This document shows, piece by piece, positions 44,827 through 54,504 of a DNA stretch of 64,000 nucleotides. Position 1 is the stretch's first letter; each line of letters begins with the position of its first letter. A program made the position numbers and the translations under genes. The notes beneath the pieces are model-generated. The model had not been told where the DNA came from. It ran no database searches and was given only the letters and a program-made list of their open reading frames with translations. Source of the DNA: Chryseobacterium soli (GTDB taxonomy: Bacteria; Bacteroidota; Bacteroidia; Flavobacteriales; Weeksellaceae); NCBI RefSeq assembly GCF_000737705.1, contig NZ_JPRH01000004.1, positions 310,001 to 374,000 on the forward strand, in the 5' to 3' direction.

Positions 44827-44928
44827 ATGTATGAATGGGATAATTACGTCCTTATGGTATCTACTCTATTCCTGAAAATTCTTTCTTTGATAGCATTGCG
44901 AAGCATTCTAAAGGAACTTTTAAAATAA
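44827..44928 (+). CDS. Possible 33-codon leader reading frame before metE
   Basis: Between the riboswitch and metE an ATG at 44827 opens 33 codons (MYEWDNYVLMVSTLFLKILS and on to a LKELLK end), stop TAA at 44926. It has a hydrophobic middle. It could be a leader peptide acting with the riboswitch, or chance. No ribosome-binding site stands out. Confidence 0.25.
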   Translation: MYEWDNYVLMVSTLFLKILSLIALRSILKELLK

Positions 44929-44957
44929 TGATTTACTAATTAAAAGTTTAAAAGAAA

Positions 44958-47279
44958 ATGCAAACACACATTCTAGGCTATCCGCGTATTGGTAGCCACA
45001 GAGAACTGAAAAAAGCCTGCGAGCAGTATTGGTCAGGCAAAACCACATTAACCGATCTGTTGGAAACGGGTAAAAACCTTCGTCTTCAGCATTGGAAAAT
45101 CCAGCAGGAAGCAGGTATCGATCTTATTCCATCCAATGATTTTTCTTATTATGATCAGGTGCTGGATATTACTTTAACTGTGGGAGCGATTCCAGAGCGT
45201 TATCAGGAAATAACGTCTAAAGAATCCAATACCGAACTGGATCTGTATTTTGCTATGGCCAGAGGATATCAAAAAGATAGTTTGGATATTACCGCTATGG
45301 AAATGACAAAATGGTTTGATACCAATTACCATTATATCGTCCCTGAGTTCAGGAAAGACCAAAAATTTAACCTTTTTTCCACTAAAATAATTGAAGAATT
45401 TACAGAAGCAAAACAGGCAGGAATCAATACCAAACCTGTACTTATCGGACCGGTAACGTATCTATTACTGGGTAAAGAAAAAGAAAGTGGTTTTGATAAA
45501 TTGGATCTCGCTGAGAATCTTTTACCCGTTTATTTGGAAATTCTTAAACAACTTGAACATCAGGGAGCTGAATACATTCAGCTGGACGAGCCCTTTTTAA
45601 CCTTAGACCTCAATGAAAAAGCAAAAGAAACATATCAGTGGGTCTACAGTGAAATTAAAAGACAGTTTCCAAATCTTACATTCATTGTAGCCACTTATTT
45701 TGACGGATTAAAAGACAATCTTAGTCTGGCAGCTGCTTTACCTGTTGATGTTTTACATATTGATCTGGTACGTGCTCCGGAACAGCTGGAGGAGGTTTTA
45801 TCTACTATTCCATGGTCATTAAGTCTTTCTTTAGGCCTTGTAGACGGAAGAAATATCTGGAAAAATAATTTTGATCAATCTCTGGTTTTTATCCATAAAG
45901 CAGTAGCAGCATTGGGTACGGAAAGAGTTTTTATTGCCCCTTCATGCTCATTGCTCCACGCTCCTTTTGACCTGGATCTGGAAAAAAATGAAGATACTTT
46001 ATCACCGGAAATCAAGCAGTGGCTGGCTTTCGCTAAACAGAAAGTTCAGGAGATTGTTATCTTGCAGAAACTCGCTTCAGGAAATCCGGATTACAACGTT
46101 TTGCAGAAATTGGCTGAAAATAAAAAGGCCATTCAAAATCGGGCTACTTCTACTTTAATTCACAATCAGGAAGTTAAGAAACGGGTGGATGCTACGACTG
46201 AAGAAGATGCACAAAGAAATAACCCGTTCAATGTGCGAAAAGAAGTACAGCAAGAGGTTTTGAAGCTTCCCTTGTTTCCCACCACGACTATTGGTTCATT
46301 TCCACAGACCATAGAAGTAAGAAGCTGGAGATCAAAATTCAAAAAAGGGGAATTAAATGCCCAGCAGTACGACCAATTACTGAAAGAAGAAACCCAGAGA
46401 ACTATCCAGTGGCAGGAAGAAATCGGAATTGATGTGCTGGTACATGGAGAATTCGAACGCAATGATATGGTGGAATATTTCGGGGAACAGCTTTCCGGAT
46501 TTACTTTTACTCAAAATGGATGGGTACAGAGTTATGGAAGCCGGTGTGTAAAACCACCCGTTATTTATGGAGACGTTCACAGACCGCATCCGATGACGGT
46601 ATACTGGTCGGAATACGCCCAATCTTTAACTCAAAAATGGATAAAAGGCATGCTGACAGGCCCTGTAACAATTCTTCAATGGTCTTTTGTACGGGATGAT
46701 CAGCCGCGCTCTTTAACCTGTAAACAGATTGCCCTGGCCATTCGTGATGAGGTACAAGATCTGGAAAAAGCAGGCATCAGAATTATCCAGATTGATGAAC
46801 CCGCCATCAGAGAGGGACTCCCATTGCGTAAAGCCGAGTGGCAGAACTATCTGAAATGGGCTGTTGAAGCCTTCCGGCTTTCTGCAAGCGGTGTGGAAGA
46901 TGCTACACAGATCCACACGCATATGTGTTATTCCGAGTTCAACGATATTATTCAGAATATTGCTGATATGGATGCTGATGTCATTACGATAGAATGTTCC
47001 AGAAGTCAGATGGAACTATTAAATGCGTTCGCAGATTTCAAATATCCTAATGAGATCGGTCCGGGAGTCTATGATATTCATTCCCCTAGAGTTCCGTCTA
47101 AAGAAGAAATGGTCGAGCTATTGAAAAAAGCACAGTCCGTTATCCCGGCACAGCAGCTTTGGGTGAATCCTGACTGCGGTTTGAAAACAAGACACTGGGA
47201 GGAAACTGAGAAAGCGCTGATTGCAATGGTAGAGGCTTCAAGAGAACTGGCAGCTTCATATGTGGCAGAAGAAGTTTAA
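44958..47279 (+). CDS. metE: Cobalamin-independent methionine synthase
   Basis: A 773-residue MetE with two homologous barrel domains. The N-terminal half starts QTHILGYPRIGSHRELKKA; the C-terminal catalytic half has TTIGSFPQTIEVR, GEFERNDMVEYF, the zinc ligands His and Cys in IHTHMCYSEF, Glu in ITIECSRSQ and Cys in WVNPDCGLKTR. It transfers the methyl group from 5-methyltetrahydropteroyl-polyglutamate to homocysteine. Under control of the cobalamin riboswitch upstream and perhaps of the divergent Lrp protein. Followed by a hairpin terminator. Confidence 0.97.
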   Translation: MQTHILGYPRIGSHRELKKACEQYWSGKTTLTDLLETGKNLRLQHWKIQQEAGIDLIPSNDFSYYDQVLDITLTVGAIPERYQEITSKESNTELDLYFAMARGYQKDSLDITAMEMTKWFDTNYHYIVPEFRKDQKFNLFSTKIIEEFTEAKQAGINTKPVLIGPVTYLLLGKEKESGFDKLDLAENLLPVYLEILKQLEHQGAEYIQLDEPFLTLDLNEKAKETYQWVYSEIKRQFPNLTFIVATYFDGLKDNLSLAAALPVDVLHIDLVRAPEQLEEVLSTIPWSLSLSLGLVDGRNIWKNNFDQSLVFIHKAVAALGTERVFIAPSCSLLHAPFDLDLEKNEDTLSPEIKQWLAFAKQKVQEIVILQKLASGNPDYNVLQKLAENKKAIQNRATSTLIHNQEVKKRVDATTEEDAQRNNPFNVRKEVQQEVLKLPLFPTTTIGSFPQTIEVRSWRSKFKKGELNAQQYDQLLKEETQRTIQWQEEIGIDVLVHGEFERNDMVEYFGEQLSGFTFTQNGWVQSYGSRCVKPPVIYGDVHRPHPMTVYWSEYAQSLTQKWIKGMLTGPVTILQWSFVRDDQPRSLTCKQIALAIRDEVQDLEKAGIRIIQIDEPAIREGLPLRKAEWQNYLKWAVEAFRLSASGVEDATQIHTHMCYSEFNDIIQNIADMDADVITIECSRSQMELLNAFADFKYPNEIGPGVYDIHSPRVPSKEEMVELLKKAQSVIPAQQLWVNPDCGLKTRHWEETEKALIAMVEASRELAASYVAEEV

Positions 47280-47295
47280 CATATATTTTTTTATG

Positions 47296-47323
47296 AAAAG
47301 CGGGAGTTTACTTCTGCTTTTTT
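47296..47323 (+). terminator. Terminator of metE
   Basis: Imperfect hairpin AAAAGCGGGAG / CTTCTGCTTTT (47296-47306 and 47311-47321, with G-T pairs) followed by T. The following 300 bases up to 47623 are AT-rich and hold no gene or repeat I can identify. Confidence 0.65.
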
Positions 47324-47623
47324 GTTTTAATTCCTACTTCTATTTGCTCCCAATGTAAAAAGAAACTAAATTACAAGCTTAAAATTAATCCCATAATTAA
47401 AAATATTTTCCGAACAAATTTGAAAAGAATTTAGATTCTTATAATCTTTTTCATTTTATATATGCTCTTATGAGACATATAAATTCAAATGCAATTATCA
47501 AAGTATCTAAATTTTCATGAAGAAAGTATGGAAAATGATTATAAAAAATAAAGTATGTTACTTTAACATGTAAAGGAAAACATAAATTAATATAATTAAG
47601 GACTGCATAATATTTAAAAACAA

Positions 47624-47953
47624 ATGACCCCCGAAGAATTCGTAAAAAACTTTTACCAGGAAAAACAAAACATTCTCAATTTAAGTTTTGATAGAAAATC
47701 AGAATATAGAACTCTTGTTTCAACAAAAATTGAAGAATTAGATCTAAATGAAGTCAAAACTGAAAAATTAAAAGAAATAGTTTCTCATCTTTTGACAGAT
47801 AGCTTTTATACCATCTTATTAGGCTTGGATGGTTCTGCAAGTATTGGAGACTCTCAAGAAAGTTTTAAGATCTATGATGGAGAAGACAACTTAATCTCTG
47901 AAGGCGGAGATTTGGAAGAACTTGCCTATGAATATTTTCATGAAGATAAATAA
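47624..47953 (+). CDS. Hypothetical protein, 109 residues
   Basis: A small acidic soluble protein. The C-terminal part (LLGLDGSASIGDSQESFKIYDGEDNLI, shown in two overlapping pieces ILLGLDGSASIGDSQ and FKIYDGEDN) and the ending LEELAYEYFHEDK resemble small accessory or immunity-like proteins of Bacteroidota, but I cannot name the family. It is followed one base later by a secreted-protein gene. AT-rich compared with the neighbouring metE. Confidence 0.6.
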   Translation: MTPEEFVKNFYQEKQNILNLSFDRKSEYRTLVSTKIEELDLNEVKTEKLKEIVSHLLTDSFYTILLGLDGSASIGDSQESFKIYDGEDNLISEGGDLEELAYEYFHEDK

Positions 47954-47954
47954 T

Positions 47955-48449
47955 ATGAAACTTTTATTTCTTTTACTATTAATTTCAACAGCATTGTTTG
48001 GACAGTCAAATAATGAAATACAAAATCAAAGAAAGCTAAAAAATTATATTCATTTAGATAGTATTGATGTTTATTCAAAAGATTATCCTACCAAACTTAT
48101 TGAAGGTTCTGGACTTTTTAAAAATAAGAAAAACAAAGATATCGGATCAATAGGCTATTCTACAGAAATAACAAAAGATAAAAATGGTAAAATTGTTCGT
48201 GTTTTAAAATCTGAATCTGATCATTATGATGAGTATAATAAGAAGCCTCAAAAAAGTGTAATTAGTAAAATAACAATTTATTTTGATGAATTTCAACAAC
48301 CTGATTTGGCAAAATATATTTCAAAAATTTTTATATCCAGTTCATTAGTAACTACCAAAACAAAACTCTTTGATTTAAAAGCAGATAATGAAGACACTTA
48401 TGAATTTAGACAAGTTAAAGATGTACTAAATGAAATAAAAGAGAAATAA
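47955..48449 (+). CDS. Secreted hypothetical protein, 164 residues
   Basis: The start at 47955 gives a clean signal peptide (MKLLFLLLLISTALFGQS); an earlier start at 47922 would overlap the preceding gene and is rejected. The mature protein is Lys/Asn-rich with strand-like patterns (IGYSTEITKDKNGKIVRVLK). No family recognised. It begins directly after the stop codon of the 109-residue gene, so the two are coupled. Confidence 0.65.
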   Translation: MKLLFLLLLISTALFGQSNNEIQNQRKLKNYIHLDSIDVYSKDYPTKLIEGSGLFKNKKNKDIGSIGYSTEITKDKNGKIVRVLKSESDHYDEYNKKPQKSVISKITIYFDEFQQPDLAKYISKIFISSSLVTTKTKLFDLKADNEDTYEFRQVKDVLNEIKEK

Positions 48450-48547
48450 AACTACATTTTCACCCTCCAAATAAATTAATAATGAATAAGTTATGATTTT
48501 TTAAATTAAAAAGCTTAATTTTGCACCCCGAAATAAGGATCATACAT

Positions 48548-48994
48548 ATGAAAAGAGTTGTTGAGCACAGAAAGCTTCTTGGGGTTGATAAAACTGTTAC
48601 GTTAAAAGAATTGAAAACAATTTACAGAAATACGATGAAAGATACTCATCCTGATAAATTTGTGAATGATGAAGCCGGGAAAGAAGCAGCTGAAGAAAAA
48701 AGCAAGTCTGTAATTGAAGCCTACCACTTTTTGGTAAGCATTAACCAGGAAACACAGGAAAAATATAAAGAGGAATATACTGAAACAATCACAAAATCTA
48801 ATATTCAGGATTTTTATCTTGAAAAAGCGGTTTTGAAAGTTCAGCATTTGAATGGAAAGATGTATGAATATATCGGTGTTCCAAGAAATACGTATATAAA
48901 AATGGTCAACTCTGATTCTCCAAGCCGTTTTGCAAGAAGACACATTTACGGAAGTTTCATCTACCGAAAGTCCGGAGAGGCTATGGAAGATTAA
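48548..48994 (+). CDS. J-domain/KTSC-domain protein
   Basis: A 148-residue protein. Residues 1-75 resemble a J-domain (HRKLLGVDKTVTLKELKTIY with the HPD tripeptide at 34-36 in THPDKF), the part of DnaJ proteins that stimulates Hsp70. Residues 90-145 are a KTSC domain (NGKMYEYIGVPRNTYIKMV, SPSRFARRHIYGSFIYRK), an SH3-like small domain named after its Lys-Thr-Ser-Cys proteins. The ATG at 48548 follows a -7 box TAATTTTG (48516-48523); an alternative frame opening at 48521 lies inside that box and is rejected. Function: perhaps an RNA- or chaperone-associated adaptor. Confidence 0.8.
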   Translation: MKRVVEHRKLLGVDKTVTLKELKTIYRNTMKDTHPDKFVNDEAGKEAAEEKSKSVIEAYHFLVSINQETQEKYKEEYTETITKSNIQDFYLEKAVLKVQHLNGKMYEYIGVPRNTYIKMVNSDSPSRFARRHIYGSFIYRKSGEAMED

Positions 48995-49015
48995 TATTCC
49001 ACTACAAATAAAGCG

Positions 49016-49052
49016 AAGGCTTTCAGTTCATTCTGAAAGCCTTTATTTTTTT
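49016..49052 (+). terminator. Terminator of the J-domain/KTSC gene
   Basis: Stem AAGGCTTTCAG / CTGAAAGCCTT (49016-49026 and 49033-49043) with a T run to 49052. Confidence 0.85.
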
Positions 49053-49126
49053 AAATTTTTCCTACATCCATTACAATTTCAGTCAGATTTCATTATTTTA
49101 GAATTCGAAATAATCATTCAGTCCCT

Positions 49127-50167
49127 ATGAAAATCATTCCTATTCTATCTTTCGTCATACTCTTGTCATTAGCATCGTGCCAATACAGTCAACAGCAGAA
49201 AGATATGATTCAAAAAATAGCATCATCCGATAAAGATCGATTTGAAAATCAGTTTAGAAGTGACTTATTTAAAGAATTCTCAAAAAAGGATATGATTAAT
49301 CTGTCTTCGCATGAAAACCCGGAAGTGGCACTCTATTTTTTTAACATCTTAATTGAGAAATATCCCCAGGAATGTTTTCAGGTTCTGATGAAAAATCTTG
49401 ACAATACAAAGACTTCCGATATCTGGACAAGCTATGACACTATAAATGAAATGACTGTTCCACAAGCCATGATATTTTATACCATGTACAAAGGAAATAC
49501 TTTAACTGAAATACAAAAAGAAAAGCTCTTTGAAGCCATTATCATGGATATTGATAACAAAAGACATCTACATGGAGATCTGTTTTCTTATCTGGGTGAA
49601 CATCAAAACAATCCAAACCCCAAGTACTATAATATCCTCAAAAAAGAAATGAACAGAAAGGAAAATATCCTTTTTTATGCCAACACTTATTTACTTAACT
49701 ATTTTGCGAATTATAACAGATATGAAGACACTCTCATCATTAAAAACTATCTCGAAAAAAATATCGACGATAATGGTCCTATCCATATGAATATGTCCGT
49801 AGAATTCATCAATAAACATCCAAAACCGTCTTACCTTCCTATATTGGAAGAGTTTTACAGCAAAAGAATTAAAGGAAAAGAATTTACAGCTGATCCAGTT
49901 TTTTTTGAATTGGAAGACCTTACTCTTGCTACCCTGAAATACAATACGGAAAGTTCAAAAAACTTATTGAAAAATATCACGTATCACACCCAATATAAAC
50001 CGGATGAAGAATTGGCCGCGAATGAGCAACTTTATTTCTTCATCAATACCTATGACCGATCCAATTATTTCGCTGATATCAAAAACGATCTAAAATCTAA
50101 ACTCAACAAAACAAAAATGGATTCAGTTATCTCAAAACATGAGCGTTGGGATCTGTATAAAAAATAA
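49127..50167 (+). CDS. Lipoprotein, helical-repeat-like, unknown function
   Basis: A 346-residue lipoprotein: signal peptide MKIIPILSFVILLSLASC with lipobox LASC, Cys19 being the acylated residue. The mature part consists of helix pairs (NPEVALYFFNILIEKYPQECF, QEKLFEAIIMDI) reminiscent of HEAT or TPR repeats. No enzyme motif is visible. Probably sits at the periplasmic face of the inner or outer membrane. Monocistronic, ending at a strong bidirectional hairpin. Confidence 0.7.
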   Translation: MKIIPILSFVILLSLASCQYSQQQKDMIQKIASSDKDRFENQFRSDLFKEFSKKDMINLSSHENPEVALYFFNILIEKYPQECFQVLMKNLDNTKTSDIWTSYDTINEMTVPQAMIFYTMYKGNTLTEIQKEKLFEAIIMDIDNKRHLHGDLFSYLGEHQNNPNPKYYNILKKEMNRKENILFYANTYLLNYFANYNRYEDTLIIKNYLEKNIDDNGPIHMNMSVEFINKHPKPSYLPILEEFYSKRIKGKEFTADPVFFELEDLTLATLKYNTESSKNLLKNITYHTQYKPDEELAANEQLYFFINTYDRSNYFADIKNDLKSKLNKTKMDSVISKHERWDLYKK

Positions 50168-50187
50168 GAATAGAAACTATTAAAAAT

Positions 50188-50218
50188 AAAAAGCGCATCA
50201 GAAATCTGATGCGCTTTT
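50188..50218. terminator. Bidirectional terminator between the lipoprotein and RND genes
   Basis: Near-perfect stem AAAAGCGCATCAGA / TCTGATGCGCTTTT (50189-50202 and 50205-50218) with A and T tails on both sides; it ends both the rightward lipoprotein gene and the leftward efflux operon. Confidence 0.88.
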
Positions 50219-50239
50219 CGGTTAATTAAGGTTGTTATA

Positions 50240-53200
50240 TTAGTCTATGTGTTTCGGAGTGTATCCATCTTCACTTAGTTCTTTATGTACATAGTCGGCT
50301 TTCATTTCAGCTTCGTAGTCTACTTTTTCATTTTTACCCATTCTTCTAAGAATAGAGTCGAAAATTGAGTATACTACCGGCACAATGATCAGGGTAAGGA
50401 ATAATGATGATGTTAAACCACCAATAATTACCCATGCAAGACCTTTGTTCATCTCGGCTCCTGCTCCACTTGCCAATGCAATCGGAAGCATCCCGAAGAT
50501 CATCGCAATCGTTGTCATCAAGATCGGACGAAGACGTGCATGGTTAGCCTGAACTAAGGCGTCATGAGTATTCGCTCCCGCTGCTTTTCTCGCATTCGTA
50601 AAGTCGACAATAAGAATCGCGTTTTTGGCAACAAGACCAATCAACATGATCATCCCCAACATCGTAAAGATGTTCAGTGAATTGGCTGTTAAGGCAAGAA
50701 TCACCATAACCCCGATCATTGCTAACGGAATTGAGAATAATACCACAAACGGATATACAAAACTGTCATACAGAGACACCATTACAAGGTATACCAATAC
50801 AATAGCTGCCAATAAAGCAATTCCTAACGTACCGAAACCTTCTTCCTGATTCTCCATATCTCCACCCCACTTATAGTTAACCCCTGCAGGTTTTTTATCA
50901 CTATTCATGAATTGAGCAGACCATTCGTTAGCAACGTCTCCTACAGGGCGACCCACTACTTTAGATAATACTTTTACCGATGGAGACTTATCTCTACGCT
51001 GTAGTAAACTTGGCCCTGAACTCATATCCACATTCGCAAACTGGCTCAAACGAACCTGCTCTCCTGCCGTATTGGTAAAGATGAGGTTTTTAACATCGTC
51101 AATAGACTTTCTGTTGTTGTCTGCAAGGCGGATATTGATATCATATTCATATTCTCCGGCTCTGAACTTCCCGTCGGTATTTCCGTTGAATGCAGTCTGC
51201 ATTGTCTGTCCTACACTTTGAAGATTAAGGCCTAATGAAGACATTTTATCACGGTCGATATTTACACGAACTTCAGGGCTTCCTGTATCTGTGGATAATT
51301 CAGCATCTACAGATCCCGGCACTTTTTTAAGCAATTCCAAGATTCTTGTTGCTTCTTTCGTTGCTGTTTCGTTATCAGCAGCAGTTACTACCATTTCAAT
51401 TGGCGCATTATCTGCTCCCATTAATCCGATTGGTGCTGTTTTAAATTCAACTCCGGTGAACTTTTCTTCAAGGTCACGCTTCATTTTTGCAGCGATAATA
51501 TCAGTACTTTCAGCACGCTCAGACTTATCGGTTAAGATTACCTGAATCTCAGACTGGTATACGGTAGCCTGTGCCCCACCAAATCCTGAAGACTGCTGTC
51601 CTACTGTAGTAATCATATCTACTACATCTTTGTTTGCTCTTAAATATTTTTCAACATTTAAAGTAACCTGGTTTGTTTTTTCAACGGTGGCATCTTTTGA
51701 CAGCTCCATTTGAACAAGGAACTGACCACGGTCCATTTTAGGGAAAAATTCCCCTCCAATAAATCCGAACGCTACCAACATGAATGAAGAAAGTAAGATA
51801 ATGAATGTCACAACAACAGTCATAATTCTTCTTAACGTTGATTTTAAACACCATTCAAGAATTCCTGTGATCCAGTGCGTAAATTTATCAATCATGCTTT
51901 CAAACCAAAGGATAAATTTCTGGAACCAGTTTTTCCCTGTTAAATGCTCCAGCTTACCAAATCTTGAAGATAACCAAGGAATAATGGTAAATGAAGATAA
52001 TAATGAGAATAACGTTGCAATTACCACCGTGACGCAGAACTGCGCCAGGATGTTTGCTACTAACCCTGAACTCATCGCAATCGGTAAGAATACCACCACG
52101 ATTACCAAAGTGATCGCTGATACAGTAAATCCAATCTCGGAAGCACCATCGTATGCAGCTCTGATCTTACTTTTACCCATCTCCATGTGACGGTAAATGT
52201 TCTCCAACACTACAATCGCGTCATCCACAAGGATACCTACTACCAGAGACAATCCAAGTAAACTCATCAAGTTCAGGGTATATCCCATTAAGTTCATTCC
52301 GATAAACGTCGCAATCAACGATACAGGAATAGAAACCATTACAATAAAGGCATTTCTTATACTGTGAAGGAATAACAACATCACGATGGCTACCAGGATT
52401 ACTGCCAGGAATAAGTCAAAAATTACGTGATTGGCTGCTTCCAAAGTAAAGTCGGTACTGTCATCAACGGTTTTAATTTTAATTCCCTGAACTTTATAAT
52501 CTTCCTGAACTTTAGCAATGGTTTTCTGAACACTTTCAGAAACCGCCACCGCATTGGCATCAGACTGTTTCTTTACCTGTAATAAAATCGTTGGATTCTG
52601 GTTAAATCTCGCTACTTTTTCTACATCTTTCTGGGTATCAAATACGGTAGCAACGTCTGATACACGAATCTGAGCTCCATTTTTAGAAGAAATAACAAGA
52701 TTACTCATTTCCTCGGTAGATTTATATTTACCGGATAATCTGATCGTTGCCTTATTAGTTCTTGTCTTCAAAAATCCTGTCGGGAAATCAAGGTTTGAAG
52801 AAAGAATTGCCTGCTGAACATCTCCAATAGAAAGTCCGTATCCCTGCAGTTTTTTCTCATCAATATTCACCTGAATTTCTCTCTCCTGTCCTCCTACAAG
52901 GTCAACCTGAGCCACACCATTTACACGGGAGAAAATAGGTTCTATTTTTTTATCTAATAAATCGTAGAGTTCTTTATTATTCAGCTTATCACTTGAGATA
53001 CTCAAGGTCATAATCGGAAGATCATCCAGTGAGAATTTATTCAGTGACGGTGCTTTGGCATCATCCGGAAGCTCCGAAAGAATGGCATTTACCTTACGCT
53101 GGGCATCATTCAACGCATAGTTGACGTCGGCTCCGTCGTTCAGCTGAACCATAATCACCGATAAACTTTCGTATGATGAAGATTCTACTTTTTTCACGTT

Positions 53201-53425
53201 TTCCAGGGAACCTACGGCATCCTCTATCTTTCGTGTAACGGAAGTTTCCACCTCAGCAGGTGAAGCTCCCGGATATACTGTAGAGATCGTAACCATGTTG
53301 GTTTCAAACTTAGGAATAAGCTCGTACCCCATCATGGTATAACTCAAGATCCCTCCTAACGTCAGCAATGTAAATAATACAATGACTAACGTGGGTCTTT
53401 TAATCGATATTTCTGCTAACTTCAT
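50240..53425 (-). CDS. RND efflux transporter permease (AcrB type)
   Basis: A 1061-residue inner-membrane pump with twelve predicted membrane segments and two large periplasmic loops. It starts MKLAEISIKRPTLVIVLFTLL, has GASPAEVETSVTRKIEDAV, the TM4 acidic pair region LVVGILVDDAIVVLENIYRH (proton relay Asp-Asp) and GLVAKNAILIVDFTNA in TM10. It exports drugs, dyes or other small molecules in a tripartite pump. The adaptor gene ends 8 bases before it; the outer-membrane channel and a TetR regulator are further upstream in the same operon. The substrate cannot be read from sequence. Confidence 0.96.
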   Translation of the reverse strand: MKLAEISIKRPTLVIVLFTLLTLGGILSYTMMGYELIPKFETNMVTISTVYPGASPAEVETSVTRKIEDAVGSLENVKKVESSSYESLSVIMVQLNDGADVNYALNDAQRKVNAILSELPDDAKAPSLNKFSLDDLPIMTLSISSDKLNNKELYDLLDKKIEPIFSRVNGVAQVDLVGGQEREIQVNIDEKKLQGYGLSIGDVQQAILSSNLDFPTGFLKTRTNKATIRLSGKYKSTEEMSNLVISSKNGAQIRVSDVATVFDTQKDVEKVARFNQNPTILLQVKKQSDANAVAVSESVQKTIAKVQEDYKVQGIKIKTVDDSTDFTLEAANHVIFDLFLAVILVAIVMLLFLHSIRNAFIVMVSIPVSLIATFIGMNLMGYTLNLMSLLGLSLVVGILVDDAIVVLENIYRHMEMGKSKIRAAYDGASEIGFTVSAITLVIVVVFLPIAMSSGLVANILAQFCVTVVIATLFSLLSSFTIIPWLSSRFGKLEHLTGKNWFQKFILWFESMIDKFTHWITGILEWCLKSTLRRIMTVVVTFIILLSSFMLVAFGFIGGEFFPKMDRGQFLVQMELSKDATVEKTNQVTLNVEKYLRANKDVVDMITTVGQQSSGFGGAQATVYQSEIQVILTDKSERAESTDIIAAKMKRDLEEKFTGVEFKTAPIGLMGADNAPIEMVVTAADNETATKEATRILELLKKVPGSVDAELSTDTGSPEVRVNIDRDKMSSLGLNLQSVGQTMQTAFNGNTDGKFRAGEYEYDINIRLADNNRKSIDDVKNLIFTNTAGEQVRLSQFANVDMSSGPSLLQRRDKSPSVKVLSKVVGRPVGDVANEWSAQFMNSDKKPAGVNYKWGGDMENQEEGFGTLGIALLAAIVLVYLVMVSLYDSFVYPFVVLFSIPLAMIGVMVILALTANSLNIFTMLGMIMLIGLVAKNAILIVDFTNARKAAGANTHDALVQANHARLRPILMTTIAMIFGMLPIALASGAGAEMNKGLAWVIIGGLTSSLFLTLIIVPVVYSIFDSILRRMGKNEKVDYEAEMKADYVHKELSEDGYTPKHID

Positions 53426-53432
53426 GGATCTA

Positions 53433-54494
53433 CTACTTTACAATATTGATTTTTGAACCATTATCAAGGTTGATCTGTCCGCTGGTAATTACCTGTTCAC
53501 CACCGTTTAGACCGCTTAGGATCTGTACTTTATCTCCATATATTTTTCCAATCGTTACTTTGATCATTTTAGCGGTTCCGTTTTGAACAATAAATAACTG
53601 TCCTGAACTTACTCCGTTAACGAAAGCTTCTGCAGGAACGGTTAACATATTTTGAGTTTCAGCACCATGATTGGTTTTAAATACTGCCGTAGCGTACATC
53701 CCTGCTTTAAGATTCCCCCTGTTCTGCACTTCAATTTCCACTGGGAAGTTTAAAGAAGCATCACTTTTAGGAGCAATGAATGTAATTCTACCACTGAAAG
53801 AATCTTCCGGTAAAACATTCACTTTAATAGGAACTTCCTGACCTAACTGGATTCTTCCGATCTGGCTTTCATCCACTAAAACTGAAAGTTTCAGAGTATT
53901 AATGTTCACAATTTCAAACATGGAAGTTCCAATTGAAACAACAGTTCCCGGCTCTACCATTTTCTTGTTGATAGTACCGCTGATTCCTGCACGGATGCTT
54001 GTATCATTTACTTTTACTCCCTGAGCTCTTACAGCCGCCTGTGCATTTTTAAGCTGTAATCTTGAGTTGTCAAGCTGTTGTTTGGTAACGCCTCCGGTTT
54101 TAAATGCATTTTCATAACGCTGGTTATCAATTACTGCATTCTGCAAATTGTTTTGAGCTTGTGCCACATCAACTTCGATCGCATCTCTTTTGATTGTAGC
54201 CAATACCTGACCTGCAGATACTTTTGATCCTTCTTTAACCAAAACACTAACGATACGTCCTCCGATCTCGGAAGCCTGATTCATTTCCTGTTTTGGAAGA
54301 AAAGTACCGTTGGCTGAATAATCTGTATTAATGTTCTCTCTTGATACCGTTACTACATTTACGTTAATTTTATCAACCTGTTTTGCAACTTCAGCAACTT
54401 CTTTCGTCTGCTTTTCTTTATTGCCGGCAATCTTGTAAGCGGCCAAACCGATTAGGACAGCTGCTACGATGATATATATTAAAGTTTTTTTCAT
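53433..54494 (-). CDS. RND periplasmic adaptor (membrane fusion protein)
   Basis: A 353-residue HlyD/AcrA-type adaptor. An N-terminal membrane anchor (LIYIIVAAVLIGLAAYKIA) is followed by a lipoyl/barrel-sandwich domain (GGRIVSVLVKEGSKVSAGQVLATI), a short helical hairpin, the second lipoyl half (ISGTINKKMVEPGTVV) and a beta-barrel and MP domain (LTVPAEAFVNG). No lipobox, so it is anchored by its helix. It links the RND pump to the TolC channel. It lies 10 bases after the TolC-type gene and 7 bases before the pump gene. Confidence 0.95.
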   Translation of the reverse strand: MKKTLIYIIVAAVLIGLAAYKIAGNKEKQTKEVAEVAKQVDKINVNVVTVSRENINTDYSANGTFLPKQEMNQASEIGGRIVSVLVKEGSKVSAGQVLATIKRDAIEVDVAQAQNNLQNAVIDNQRYENAFKTGGVTKQQLDNSRLQLKNAQAAVRAQGVKVNDTSIRAGISGTINKKMVEPGTVVSIGTSMFEIVNINTLKLSVLVDESQIGRIQLGQEVPIKVNVLPEDSFSGRITFIAPKSDASLNFPVEIEVQNRGNLKAGMYATAVFKTNHGAETQNMLTVPAEAFVNGVSSGQLFIVQNGTAKMIKVTIGKIYGDKVQILSGLNGGEQVITSGQINLDNGSKINIVK

Positions 54495-54504
54495 TTCTAG
54501 TTTA

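Noticed and set aside
51780..52190. 136-codon plus-strand frame inside the RND pump gene
   Set aside because: Antisense shadow of a strongly conserved coding region.
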